Assembly (NCBI GenBank): GCA_944387865.1
Contig: CALXGN010000005.1
Span: forward strand, 91,624-155,623
DNA from: Scatomorpha stercorigallinarum
GTDB taxonomy: Bacteria; Bacillota; Clostridia; Oscillospirales; Oscillospiraceae
Length of the DNA stretch: 64,000 nucleotides
Reading direction: 5' to 3'
Made by a program: the position numbers and the translations under genes. The notes under the pieces are model-generated. The model was given only the letters and a program-made list of their open reading frames with translations. It was not told the origin of the DNA and made no database searches. How positions within the stretch are numbered: position 1 is the first letter of the stretch; each line of letters starts with the position of its first letter. This document shows positions 1-8,196 of the stretch, in pieces.

Positions 1-539
1 CCGGGCGTTACGGTGAGGAAATCCGCCCCGCAGCGCGCGTGTACCTCGCCCGCCTCCAGCGGGGAGCAGACAACACCGTCCAGCCCCGCGGCGCGGGCGT
101 TTTCGGCGTAGAGCATGACCGTCTCAGAGAGCGGCTTTTCGATGCAGAGCTCGCGGTGCAGCGTCTCCTCGCTGGTGGAGGTGAGGATGGTGACGGCGAT
201 GAGCTTCGTCTCCCGCGTGCCGTCCGGCAGCGTCAGCCCCTCCAGTGCGGCGCGCATCATGTCCGCCGTGCCGAAGGCGTGTAGGTTGATTATGTCAACT
301 CCGAGCGCGCTCAGCGAGCGCATCGCCCCGCGCACGGTGTTGGGGATGTCGCAGAGCTTGAGGTCGAGGAAAATGCGGTGCCCGCGGGCCTTTATCTCTC
401 GCACGATGTCCGGCCCGGCGGCGTAAAAGAGCTCCATGCCGATCTTTACCCAGGGGCGCTCGCCGTCGAAGCGGTCCAGGAAGCCCAGCGTCCGTTCCCG
501 GTCGGGGAAGTCGAGGGCGATGATAACGTCCTTAGCCAT
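1..539 (-). CDS. pyrF: orotidine 5'-phosphate decarboxylase, 3' end cut by the window edge
   Basis: Decarboxylates OMP to UMP, the last step of pyrimidine synthesis, in the cytoplasm. The visible N-terminal ~179 residues begin MAKDVIIALDFPDRERTL and contain the family signature: the phosphate/base-binding ALDF strand, KIGMELFYAAGP, and the catalytic DLKLCDIPNTV segment (Asp-x-Lys-x-x-Asp). They continue through the barrel to DGVVCSPLEA. The ATG at 539 overlaps the pyrD stop by 8 bases, so it is translationally coupled as the last visible gene of the operon. The C-terminus lies outside the window. The identification is firm. Confidence 0.96.
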   Translation of the reverse strand, partial: MAKDVIIALDFPDRERTLGFLDRFDGERPWVKIGMELFYAAGPDIVREIKARGHRIFLDLKLCDIPNTVRGAMRSLSALGVDIINLHAFGTADMMRAALEGLTLPDGTRETKLIAVTILTSTSEETLHRELCIEKPLSETVMLYAENARAAGLDGVVCSPLEAGEVHARCGADFLTVTP

Positions 540-1446
540 TGTGTGCTCCTCCTATTATGTCAACTAAATTGCTGATGCCGTACTTTTCCATCGCCGCAGG
601 AAGGCCATCCGCTATGTCCCGAGCGGCAAAGGGGTTTGTAAGGTTCGCGGCGCCCACGCCCACGGCGGTGGCGCCCGCGAGCATGAGCTCTATGGCGTCC
701 TCCGCGCGCGAGACGCCGCCCATGCCGACGATGGGTATGCCCACGGCCTCGTACACCTGCCACACCATGCGCACGGCCAGCGGGAACACCGCCGAGCCGG
801 AGAGCCCGCCGGTGACGTTGGCCAGGATGGGCCGCCGCGTGCGCAGGTCGAGCCGCATGGCGAGTACGGTGTTGATGAGCGATATGCCGTCCGCCCCCGC
901 GTCTTCGCAGGCGCGGGCGATGGCGGCGATGTCCGTCACGTTGGGCGTGAGCTTGACGATGACGGGCTTTTTCACCGCCTGTTTGACGGCGCACGTGACC
1001 TCCGCCGCCCCCTCGCAGGTGGTCCCGAAGCCCATGCCGCCGCCGTGCACGTTGGGGCAGCTGACGTTGATCTCCAGCCAGCCGACCTGCGGCTGGGCGT
1101 CGAACTTCGCCGCCACGCGCACGTATTCGTCCACGGAAAAGCCGCAGACGTTGGCCATCACCGGGCCGTGGAAGATGCGCGCGACGTTCGGCAGCTCGCG
1201 CTCGATGACGGCGTCCACGCCGGGGTTCTGCAGCCCCACGCTGTTGAGCAGGCCGGACGGGGCCTCCGCAATGCGCGGCGCGGCGTTGCCGTAGCGGGCG
1301 TTTTCGGTCGTGCCCTTCATACAGAAGCTGCCCAGGCAGTCGAGGTCGTATATCTCCGCGAATTCGCGCCCGTAGCCAAATGTGCCGGAGGCGGGGATGA
1401 CGGGGTTTTTCAGCTCGATCCCGCAGAGCGGGACTCTGGTGTCCAT
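532..1446 (-). CDS. pyrD: dihydroorotate dehydrogenase B, catalytic subunit
   Basis: FMN-containing subunit that oxidises dihydroorotate to orotate and passes electrons to PyrK and NAD+. The 304 residues match the usual length of class 1B PyrD. Visible motifs are the N-terminal GIELKNPVIPASGTFGYG, the INVSCPNVHGGG segment holding the catalytic Cys, KLTPNV, and the C-terminal FMN phosphate sites GMGGV and GATAVGVG. The open frame extends upstream, but ATG 1446 follows AAGGAGG and begins exactly where the family does. It sits between pyrK (16-base gap) and pyrF (8-base overlap). Quinone-dependent class 2 enzymes are excluded by the short N-terminus and the adjacent PyrK. Confidence 0.97.
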   Translation of the reverse strand: MDTRVPLCGIELKNPVIPASGTFGYGREFAEIYDLDCLGSFCMKGTTENARYGNAAPRIAEAPSGLLNSVGLQNPGVDAVIERELPNVARIFHGPVMANVCGFSVDEYVRVAAKFDAQPQVGWLEINVSCPNVHGGGMGFGTTCEGAAEVTCAVKQAVKKPVIVKLTPNVTDIAAIARACEDAGADGISLINTVLAMRLDLRTRRPILANVTGGLSGSAVFPLAVRMVWQVYEAVGIPIVGMGGVSRAEDAIELMLAGATAVGVGAANLTNPFAARDIADGLPAAMEKYGISNLVDIIGGAHNG

Positions 1447-1462
1447 ATGCGTCCCTCCTTGC

Positions 1463-2209
1463 TCAGGCCCCGGCGACGGAGCTCCAGACGAGCTCGCCGG
1501 AGCGGAAAACCGGCCCGTCCTTACAGACCCGTTTCGGGCCGGCCACAGTCTCCACCGTGCAGCCCATGCAGGCCCCAAAGCCGCAGCCCATGCGCGCCTC
1601 AAGCGATAGCTGGGCCGGGGCCCTGGTCAGCTCGTCCACGCGGCGGAGCATGGGGACCGGGCCGCAGGCGTAGACGCTCGTGTACTCGAAATCCGCGAGC
1701 GCGGCGGTGACGAAGCCGCTGCGGCCGAGCGAGCCGTCGGCAGTGTACACCTCCACATCCGCGCCGAGGGCGGCGAATTCGCCGGTGTAAAAGGCCTCGG
1801 AGTCCCTGTTGAAGCCCAGCGCGGCGCGCACCTCCACACCGGAGGCGATAAGCTCGCGGCAGGCCGTGTAGAGCGCGGGGATGCCGCTCCCGCCGCCCAC
1901 AAGCAGCGCGCAGCTGCCGGCGGAACTGAGGTCGAAGCCGTTGCCCAGGCCGCAGAGCACATCCAGCTCCGCGCCGGGGGCGAGGGCGTTGAGCGCCGCG
2001 GTGCCCGCGCCGGCCACGCGCACGGCGATGCGCAGCCAGCCCTCGCCGTTGTCCGCCACGGAGAAGGGCCGGCGCAGGAAATAGCCCGGCACGGACACTT
2101 CGGCGAACTGACCTGGCCGCAGAGGCCCCGTATCCCCGGCCAGCGTCAGCCGGCGGTAGCCGGGGAGCAGCTCCTCGCTGTTTACCAGCGTAAAAATGCC
2201 CTTCTTCAT
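1463..2209 (-). CDS. pyrK: dihydroorotate dehydrogenase B, electron transfer subunit
   Basis: FAD/[2Fe-2S] protein that takes electrons from PyrD and reduces NAD+. The 248 residues run in ferredoxin-reductase order: an FAD-binding beta barrel (YFLRRPFSVAD, about residues 48-58), an NAD-binding domain (LLVGGGSGIPAL, about 100-112), and a C-terminal cysteine cluster MGCGFGACMGCTVE with a later Cys in KRVCKDG, which would ligate the iron-sulfur centre. Its ATG overlaps the carB stop by 4 bases. Its presence confirms that the neighbouring PyrD is type B. Confidence 0.96.
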   Translation of the reverse strand: MKKGIFTLVNSEELLPGYRRLTLAGDTGPLRPGQFAEVSVPGYFLRRPFSVADNGEGWLRIAVRVAGAGTAALNALAPGAELDVLCGLGNGFDLSSAGSCALLVGGGSGIPALYTACRELIASGVEVRAALGFNRDSEAFYTGEFAALGADVEVYTADGSLGRSGFVTAALADFEYTSVYACGPVPMLRRVDELTRAPAQLSLEARMGCGFGACMGCTVETVAGPKRVCKDGPVFRSGELVWSSVAGA

Positions 2210-5200
2210 GCGAGGTCTATGGTGGAGACCTTGATGGTGATCTCCTCAAGCACGTCGAGCAGGACGCGCACCGTGTCCAGGCTCGTGAAGATGCTCACGT
2301 TGTTGTCCACCGCGCAGCGGCGTATCTCATAGCCGTCCGAGTGGCTTATCGGGCTGGAGAGGTCGCGCGTGTTGATGACATAGCTCACATAGCCGCGGCG
2401 GATGGAGTCAAGGATCTCCTCGCTGCCCTCGCTGATCTTTTTCTTGGCGCGGGTGCGGATACCGTGGCTCTTGAGGAACTTCGCCGTGCCCTCCGTGGCC
2501 TCGATGTTGAAGCCGAGGTCGTAGAAGCGGCGGATGAGCGGCAGGGCCTCTTCCTTGTCGCAGTCGGCGATGGTGACGAACACGGTGCCGGCGTTCGCCA
2601 CGTTCATCCCGGAGGCCTGCAGCGCCTTGTAGAGCGCGCGGTTCAGGGCGTTGTCATATCCAATGGCCTCGCCGGTGGACTTCATCTCGGGGGAGAGGTA
2701 GGCGTCCAGCCCCGAGAGCTTGCTGAAGGAGAAGGCCGGGGCCTTTACATAGTGCCTGCCGCTCTCCGGCGCGAGCTCCGCAGTGATGCCCTGTTCGCGG
2801 AGGGAAACGCCCAGCATGGCGAGCGTGCCGATGTCGGCCAGGCTGTAGCCCGTGGCCTTGGAGATGAAGGGCACGGTGCGGCTCGAGCGGGGATTGACCT
2901 CGATGATGAACACGTTCTCGTCCCTGTCGACGATGAACTGGATATTGTAGAGCCCGACTATGCCTATCCCGAGGCCGAGGCGGCGGGTGTAGTCAAGGAT
3001 CGTGGCCTTCACGCCCTCGGAGAGGCTCATGGGCGGATAGACGCTGATGCTGTCGCCGGAGTGGACGCCCGTGCGCTCCACGTGCTCCATTATGCCGGGG
3101 ACAAAGACGTTCACGCCGTCGCACACCGCGTCCACCTCGCACTCCCTGCCGGCGATGTAGCGGTCCACGAGCACGGGCTGCTTTTCGTCTATCCTGACGG
3201 CCTCGCCGAGATAGCGGCGGAGGGAGGTCTCGTCCGGGACTATCTGCATGGCCCTGCCGCCGAGCACGAAGCTCGGACGGACGAGGACGGGGTAGCCGAT
3301 TTCCGCGGCGGCGCGGACGCCGGACTCTATGTCCGTCACCGCGCGGCCCTGCGGCTGCGGGATGTGCAGCTCCTCGAGCAGCTTTTCAAAGAGGTCGCGG
3401 TTTTCCGCGCGCTCGATGGCCTCGCAGTCCGTGCCTATCAGCTTCACTCCGCGCTCCATGAGCGGCGGGGCGAGGTTTATGGCCGTCTGCCCGCCGAGCG
3501 TGGCGATGACGCCGAGGGGCTTTTCCAGCTCGATGATGTTCATGACGTCCTCGACCGTGAGGGGCTCGAAATAGAGCTTGTCGCTGGTCGTGTAGTCCGT
3601 GGAGACGGTCTCCGGGTTGTTGTTGATGATTATGGCCTCGTAGCCGTGCGCCCTTATCGTCTTTATGGCGTGGACGGTGGAGTAGTCGAACTCGACGCCC
3701 TGGCCTATCCTTATCGGCCCCGCGCCGAGCACGATTATCTTCGGCCGGTCGGAGACCACGGACTCGTTCTCCTCCTCATAGGTGGAGTAGAAATACGGCA
3801 CATAGCTCTCGAACTCGCTGGCGCAGGTGTCTATCATCTTGTACACCGGGAAGAGGCCGATGGAGCGGCGCAGCTCATAGACGTCCATCTCCGAGCACTT
3901 CCAGAGGTGGGCCAGGTGGCTGTCCGAGAAGCCCATGCGCTTGGCGCGGCGGAGGCAGTTCACGTCCATCGGGCGGTCCTTGATCTCGCGCTCGAGCTCG
4001 ACGATATTGTGTATCTTGTCGAGGAAGAGCATGTCGATGCCGGTAATGTTGCAGATGCGGTTATAGTCCACGCCCAGCCACATGAGCTGCGCGATGGCGA
4101 ATATGCGGTCGTCCGTGCCGTCCTTTATATAGTCGAGCAGCTCGTCCACGGGCATGTGGTGGAACTTGGGCAGATAGACGTGCCTCGCGCCTATCTCGAG
4201 CGAGCGGATAGCCTTCAGCAGGCTCTCCTCTATCGTGCGGCCGACGGCCATGACCTCGCCGGTGGCCTTCATCTGAGTGCCCAGCTTGTGGCTGGCCCCG
4301 GCGAACTTGTCGAAGGGGAAGCGGGGCATTTTCGTCACCACGTAGTCGAGGGAGGGCTCGAAGGCGGCGGGGGTGTTGGCGAGCATTATCTCGTCGAGCG
4401 TCATGCCCACGGCGATCTTGGCGGAGACGCGGGCTATCGGATAGCCGGTGGCCTTGCTGGCCAGGGCGGAGGAGCGCGAGACGCGCGGGTTCACCTCGAT
4501 GAGGTAGTAGCGGAAGCTCTCCGGGTCGAGCGCGAACTGCACGTTGCAGCCGCCCTCGACGCCGAGGGCGCGTATCAGCTTCAGCGCGCTGTCGCGCAGC
4601 ATGTGGTATTCGCGGTTCGTAAGCGTCTGACTGGGCGCCACGACGATGCTGTCGCCCGTGTGTATGCCCACGGGGTCGAGGTTTTCCATGTTGCAGACGG
4701 CGATGGCGGTGTCCGCCGCGTCGCGCATCACCTCGTACTCGATCTCCTTATAGCCGCGGATGCTCTTCTCCACCAGCACCTGGTGGACGGGGGAGACGCT
4801 CAGCGCGTGCTTGGCCAGCTCGCGCAGCTCGGCCTCGTCGTCCGCGAAGCCGCCGCCGGTGCCGCCGAGCGTGAAGGCCGGGCGGAGCACCACGGGGTAG
4901 CCGATGCGCCCGGCGGCCTCGAGGCAGCCCTCGATGCTCTCCGCCGTCTCGCTGGGGAGCACGGGCTCGCCGAGGGAGAGGCAGAGTTCCTTGAATTTTT
5001 CGCGGTCCTCGGCCAGCTCGATGCTCTCGCAGCTCGTGCCGAGTATCTCGACGCCGCACTCGCGCAGCACGCCGGAGCGCTGCAGCGCCACGGCCAGGTT
5101 CAGCCCCGTCTGCCCGCCGATGCCGGGCACTATGGCGTCCGGCCGCTCATAGCGGATGATGCGCGCGACGTATTCGGGCGTGAGCGGCTCCATATACACC

Positions 5201-5388
5201 TTGTCGGCTATCGTGGTATCGGTCATGATGGTCGCGGGGTTGGAGTTCGCGAGCACGACCTCATAGCCCTCCTCGCGCAGGGCCAGGCAGGCCTGCGTGC
5301 CGGCGTAGTCGAATTCGGCGGCCTGGCCTATCACGATGGGGCCGGAGCCAATGACCATTATTTTCTTGATGTCAGTCCTCTTAGGCAT
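2206..5388 (-). CDS. carB: carbamoyl-phosphate synthase, large subunit
   Basis: Makes carbamoyl phosphate from bicarbonate, ATP and ammonia delivered by CarA. The 1060 residues match the standard length and the duplicated architecture: the N-terminal half opens with KKIMVIGSGPIVIGQAAEFDYAG and the second half (about residue 545) with the parallel KIIVLGAGPIRIGQGVEFDY. Each half carries an ATP-grasp domain (EVNPRVSRSSALASKATGYP and EVNPRSSRTVPFISKATGYS). The C-terminal ~130 residues form the MGS-like allosteric domain. The gene overlaps carA by 8 bases and pyrK by 4 bases. One carB in a pyr operon suggests it serves mainly pyrimidines; whether a separate arginine copy exists cannot be seen. 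Confidence 0.98.
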   Translation of the reverse strand: MPKRTDIKKIMVIGSGPIVIGQAAEFDYAGTQACLALREEGYEVVLANSNPATIMTDTTIADKVYMEPLTPEYVARIIRYERPDAIVPGIGGQTGLNLAVALQRSGVLRECGVEILGTSCESIELAEDREKFKELCLSLGEPVLPSETAESIEGCLEAAGRIGYPVVLRPAFTLGGTGGGFADDEAELRELAKHALSVSPVHQVLVEKSIRGYKEIEYEVMRDAADTAIAVCNMENLDPVGIHTGDSIVVAPSQTLTNREYHMLRDSALKLIRALGVEGGCNVQFALDPESFRYYLIEVNPRVSRSSALASKATGYPIARVSAKIAVGMTLDEIMLANTPAAFEPSLDYVVTKMPRFPFDKFAGASHKLGTQMKATGEVMAVGRTIEESLLKAIRSLEIGARHVYLPKFHHMPVDELLDYIKDGTDDRIFAIAQLMWLGVDYNRICNITGIDMLFLDKIHNIVELEREIKDRPMDVNCLRRAKRMGFSDSHLAHLWKCSEMDVYELRRSIGLFPVYKMIDTCASEFESYVPYFYSTYEEENESVVSDRPKIIVLGAGPIRIGQGVEFDYSTVHAIKTIRAHGYEAIIINNNPETVSTDYTTSDKLYFEPLTVEDVMNIIELEKPLGVIATLGGQTAINLAPPLMERGVKLIGTDCEAIERAENRDLFEKLLEELHIPQPQGRAVTDIESGVRAAAEIGYPVLVRPSFVLGGRAMQIVPDETSLRRYLGEAVRIDEKQPVLVDRYIAGRECEVDAVCDGVNVFVPGIMEHVERTGVHSGDSISVYPPMSLSEGVKATILDYTRRLGLGIGIVGLYNIQFIVDRDENVFIIEVNPRSSRTVPFISKATGYSLADIGTLAMLGVSLREQGITAELAPESGRHYVKAPAFSFSKLSGLDAYLSPEMKSTGEAIGYDNALNRALYKALQASGMNVANAGTVFVTIADCDKEEALPLIRRFYDLGFNIEATEGTAKFLKSHGIRTRAKKKISEGSEEILDSIRRGYVSYVINTRDLSSPISHSDGYEIRRCAVDNNVSIFTSLDTVRVLLDVLEEITIKVSTIDLA

Positions 5389-6475
5389 TGCGCACGCCCT
5401 CCCCCAGCATGGAAATGAATTTGTCGAACAGCGCGCCGCTGTCCTGCGGGCCGGGGCAGCTCTCCGGGTGGTACTGCACGGAAAAGATCCGGTCCGCCGC
5501 GCACTCCACGCCCTCGACCGTGTTGTCGAGCAGGTTGATGTGCGTGGCCGTAAGGCCCGTGCCCTCCAGCGAAGCGAGGTCGACGGCGTAGCTGTGGTTC
5601 TGGCTGGTTATCTCGATTTTCCCGGTGGCCAGGTCGCGCACCGGGTGGTTGCCGCCGCGGTGCCCGAACTTCAGCTTGTAGGTCTCCGCCCCGTAGGCGA
5701 GGGAGATGATCTGATGCCCGAGGCAGATGCCGAATATGGGATACCTCCCGCGGAGGCGCCTCACGGTCTCGGCCAGCTCGGGGACGTCGCGCGGGTCGCC
5801 GGGGCCGTTGGAGAGGAAAACGCCGTCCGGCTTCATGAAGTCTATCTCCTCCGCCGTGGTGTTCCAGGGCACGACGGTGACGTTGCAGCCGCGGCGGTTC
5901 AGCGCGCGCACGATGCCCAGCTTGATGCCGCAGTCCACGGCAACTATCGTGTGCGTGTGGTTGCTCGTGCGGGAGTACCAGCGCTTTTTGCAGCTGACGC
6001 GGGAGACGGAGTCGTGAGGCAGCTCGCTGGCGGCCAGGCGCTCAAGGGCCTCCTCCACGCTCACGGCGGGGGTGGTGATAAGCGCCTTCTGGCTGCCCTC
6101 GCCGCGTATCTCGCGCGTCAGGCGGCGGGTGTCCACGCCGGAGACGCCGGGGATGCCGTACTCCACCATCAGCTCGTCGAGTGTCTTGGTATAGCGGAAG
6201 TTGGACGGGTTGTCGTTGTAATCGCGCACGATGAGCGCGCCGATGGTGGGCGTGCGGGTTTCAAAGTCCTCGTCCGTTATGCCGTAGTTGCCTATCACGG
6301 GGTAGGTCATGACCACGGCCTGGGCCGTGTAGCTCGGGTCGGAGACGATCTCCTGATAGCCGACCATGGATGTGTTGAACACGATCTCGCAGACGCCGTC
6401 CGTGTCCGCGCCGAAGCCCTCGCCCTCATAGACGCTGCCGTTTTCCAGCACCAGGCGCCTTTTCATCCTTTCCAT
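5381..6475 (-). CDS. carA: carbamoyl-phosphate synthase, small (glutaminase) subunit
   Basis: Hydrolyses glutamine and channels ammonia to CarB. The 364 residues comprise the CPSase small-chain N-domain (LVLENGSVYEGEGFGAD, NTSMVGYQEI) and a class I glutamine amidotransferase domain with nucleophile Cys in FGICLGHQ and the His/Glu pair in VQYHPESCPGP. The first ATG (6475) is 9 bases after GGAGG; a second in-frame ATG lies 3 codons on and would give the more usual N-terminus MKRRLVLE. The start overlaps the end of pyrC by 13 bases and the end overlaps carB by 8. Confidence 0.97.
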   Translation of the reverse strand: MERMKRRLVLENGSVYEGEGFGADTDGVCEIVFNTSMVGYQEIVSDPSYTAQAVVMTYPVIGNYGITDEDFETRTPTIGALIVRDYNDNPSNFRYTKTLDELMVEYGIPGVSGVDTRRLTREIRGEGSQKALITTPAVSVEEALERLAASELPHDSVSRVSCKKRWYSRTSNHTHTIVAVDCGIKLGIVRALNRRGCNVTVVPWNTTAEEIDFMKPDGVFLSNGPGDPRDVPELAETVRRLRGRYPIFGICLGHQIISLAYGAETYKLKFGHRGGNHPVRDLATGKIEITSQNHSYAVDLASLEGTGLTATHINLLDNTVEGVECAADRIFSVQYHPESCPGPQDSGALFDKFISMLGEGVRNA

Positions 6476-7728
6476 ACGATCTTACCTCCACAGACTGTCA
6501 TCAGGAATTTTCCGTTCAGCACCCGTCCGGCAAAGGGCGTGGCCCGGCCGCGGGTGGCGAAATCGTTGGGGTCCACCGTCCAGGTGATATCGGGGCCGAA
6601 CACGGCCAGGTCGGCCCGCGCGCCCTCCGCGATGCCGCACTCGAGCCCGAAGCGCGCGGCGGGGGAGAGGCTCATCAGCTCCACGAGCTTTTCCAGCAAT
6701 ATGGCGCCCGGCCGCACAAGGCCCGTGTAGAGCGAGGCGAAGGCCGTCTCCAGCCCAACGACGCCCATCGCCGACTTTTCCAGCCCGCGGGATTTTTCCT
6801 CCGCCGAGTGCGGCGCGTGGTCGGTGGCGACCATGCCTATCGTGCCGTCGAGGATGCCTTCGATGAGCGCGGCGCGGTCGGCCGCCGTGCGCAGGGGGGG
6901 ATTCATCTTGAAGCGCCCGTCCTCCTGCAGGTCGTCCTCCGTCAAAAGCAGGTAGTGCGGGGCCGTCTCCGCCGTCACGTCCGCGCCGGAGGCGCGCGCT
7001 TTTCGTATTATGTCAACCGACTCCTTCGTCGAGACATGGCAGATGTGCAGCTTGCAGCCCGTCTCCCGCGCCAGGCGGCAGTCGCGCTCCACCTCGCGCC
7101 ACTCGCTCTCGGAGCAGATGCCGCGGTGGCCGTGCTCGCTGGCGTAGCGCCCGTCGTGGATATAGCCGCCGCGCAGGAGGCTGTCCACCTCGCAGTGGGC
7201 GGCGACGATCTTGCCCAGGCCCGCCGCGAGCTGCATGGCGGAGCGCATCATCTCCTCGCTCTGGACGCCGCGCCCGTCGTCGGAAAAGCCGCAGCAATAC
7301 GGCGCCAGCGCGCGCATGTCGGCCAGCTCCTGCCCGCGCTCGCCGCGCGTTATCGCCCCGTAGGGCAGCACGCGGATGAGCGCGCCGCGCCGGATGGCCG
7401 CCAGCTCGGCCTCCAGGTGCTCGGGGCTGTCCGGCACGGGGTCGAGGTTGGGCATGGCGCAGACGGTGGTGAAGCCGCCGCGAGCGGCCGCGAGCGTGCC
7501 GCTCTCCATCGTCTCCTTATAAGAAAATCCCGGCTCTCGAAGATGTACATGCACATCGGTGAGACCGGGAAAAAGGAAACAGTTATCGAATTCAAAAACA
7601 GGAACGCCCTGGCCGGGGGCGATATCACGCCCCAAACGGGAAACCACGCCGCCGGAGACCTCCACGTCGGCGGGGACGAAACGGCCGGCAACGAACGCCC
7701 GGCAGCCTTTGATGACGAACGTATCCAT
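6463..7728 (-). CDS. pyrC: dihydroorotase, first gene of the pyrimidine operon
   Basis: Cyclises carbamoyl aspartate to dihydroorotate. The 421 residues form an amidohydrolase of the type I PyrC family. The metal-binding DVHVHLREPGFSYKE comes early, further ligands appear in AAHCEVD and ICHVST, and the MVATDHAPHS segment carries the catalytic Asp. The frame is open upstream to 7836, but ATG 7728 follows GGGAGGCAC and starts with the family-typical strand. It heads the operon about 50 bases after a consensus promoter. No pyrB or pyrR lies in front, so aspartate transcarbamoylase must be encoded elsewhere. Confidence 0.97.
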   Translation of the reverse strand: MDTFVIKGCRAFVAGRFVPADVEVSGGVVSRLGRDIAPGQGVPVFEFDNCFLFPGLTDVHVHLREPGFSYKETMESGTLAAARGGFTTVCAMPNLDPVPDSPEHLEAELAAIRRGALIRVLPYGAITRGERGQELADMRALAPYCCGFSDDGRGVQSEEMMRSAMQLAAGLGKIVAAHCEVDSLLRGGYIHDGRYASEHGHRGICSESEWREVERDCRLARETGCKLHICHVSTKESVDIIRKARASGADVTAETAPHYLLLTEDDLQEDGRFKMNPPLRTAADRAALIEGILDGTIGMVATDHAPHSAEEKSRGLEKSAMGVVGLETAFASLYTGLVRPGAILLEKLVELMSLSPAARFGLECGIAEGARADLAVFGPDITWTVDPNDFATRGRATPFAGRVLNGKFLMTVCGGKIVWKG

Positions 7729-7756
7729 GCTGTGCCTCCCTTCAAGCGCGCCAAAA

Positions 7757-7772
7757 GCCCGCAACCGCGGGC
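7757..7772 (-). promoter_or_regulatory. GC hairpin plus TTTT in the pyr operon leader
   Basis: On the minus strand GCCCGC-GGTT-GCGGGC forms a 6-bp GC-only stem with a 4-base loop, followed directly by TTTT. It lies about 7-22 bases after the predicted transcription start and 28 bases before the pyrC ATG. It could act as a small attenuator or a translation-affecting stem. The stem is short for a full terminator, and no PyrR binding-loop sequence is recognisable, so the function is inferred. Confidence 0.45.
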
Positions 7773-7785
7773 CACATTTCGATGT

Positions 7786-7814
7786 ATTATACCAGAATGT
7801 AAAATGCGTGTCAA
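7786..7814 (-). promoter_or_regulatory. sigma-A promoter of the pyr operon
   Basis: Reading leftward, TTGACA (7814-7809), a 17-base spacer and TATAAT (7791-7786) match both consensus boxes exactly. The likely start is A7779 or G7780. Such a perfect promoter suggests that regulation happens after initiation or by choice of start nucleotide. Confidence 0.9.
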
Positions 7815-7845
7815 GGACAAAAAACGACAGGGCCATTCATTAGGA

Positions 7846-7875
7846 TTGGATTTGTTCATGCTTTTTTGCTATACT
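7846..7875 (+). promoter_or_regulatory. probable promoter of the small membrane protein gene
   Basis: TTGGAT (7846-7851), an 18-base spacer and TATACT (7870-7875), 45 bases before the ATG at 7921. It runs back-to-back with the pyr promoter, the -35 boxes being about 31 bases apart. Confidence 0.5.
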
Positions 7876-7920
7876 TTTATAGAAATTGGGCAACAGAACT
7901 TCACGGAGGAATGTGGTGTT

Positions 7921-8124
7921 ATGAAAAATATCTGGAAGTATATCTTGATCGGATCAGGCGCCGTAGTTTTGGAATGGATATTTTTAGCTGTATTCTACCA
8001 TTGGTTTGACGGTATGGGGGAATTGGGCGGGATCGTTATCGGCGTTGGCTTCTTTCTTGCTTTTGAAATGGTCATCTGCACAGGAGCGATCATTTCAAAG
8101 ATCAACGCCAATAAAGATAAGTGA
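7921..8124 (+). CDS. small two-helix membrane protein of unknown function
   Basis: The 67 residues begin MKNIWKYILIGSGAVVLEW. Two hydrophobic segments (about residues 7-27 and 34-59, the second glycine-rich: GGIVIGVGFFLAFEM) are joined by a short FYHWFDGMGE loop, and the protein ends in a lysine-rich cytoplasmic tail. GGAGG lies 11 bases before the ATG, slightly far. It stands alone between its own promoter and a strong terminator and points away from the pyr operon. It is more AT-rich than its neighbours. I recognise no family. Confidence 0.75.
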   Translation: MKNIWKYILIGSGAVVLEWIFLAVFYHWFDGMGELGGIVIGVGFFLAFEMVICTGAIISKINANKDK

Positions 8125-8160
8125 GCAAATACGCTACCAGGCGAGAAGACCCGCGAGGAA

Positions 8161-8196
8161 AAGGAAAAAGGCCCCTGCGGGCCTTTTTCCTTTTTT
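8161..8196. terminator. bidirectional intrinsic terminator
   Basis: A 14-bp perfect stem (8161-8174 paired with 8179-8192, loop CTGC) is flanked by A-rich sequence on the left and T-rich sequence on the right. It can therefore end both the rightward small gene at 7921 and the leftward obg gene, whose stop codon touches it. Confidence 0.9.

Noticed and set aside
2341..5418. A 1025-codon open frame on the plus strand opposite carB, and similar long frames opposite glgB (28740-31679) and the enoate reductase (43955-46015)
   Set aside because: They mirror well-identified genes in high-GC DNA, have low-complexity Arg/Ala/Gly/Val/His-rich translations, lack ribosome sites and show no recognisable motif.
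7741..7785. PyrR-binding attenuator in the pyr leader
   Set aside because: The leader is only about 50 bases and has no PyrR binding-loop consensus or anti-terminator pair; only a short hairpin is supported.
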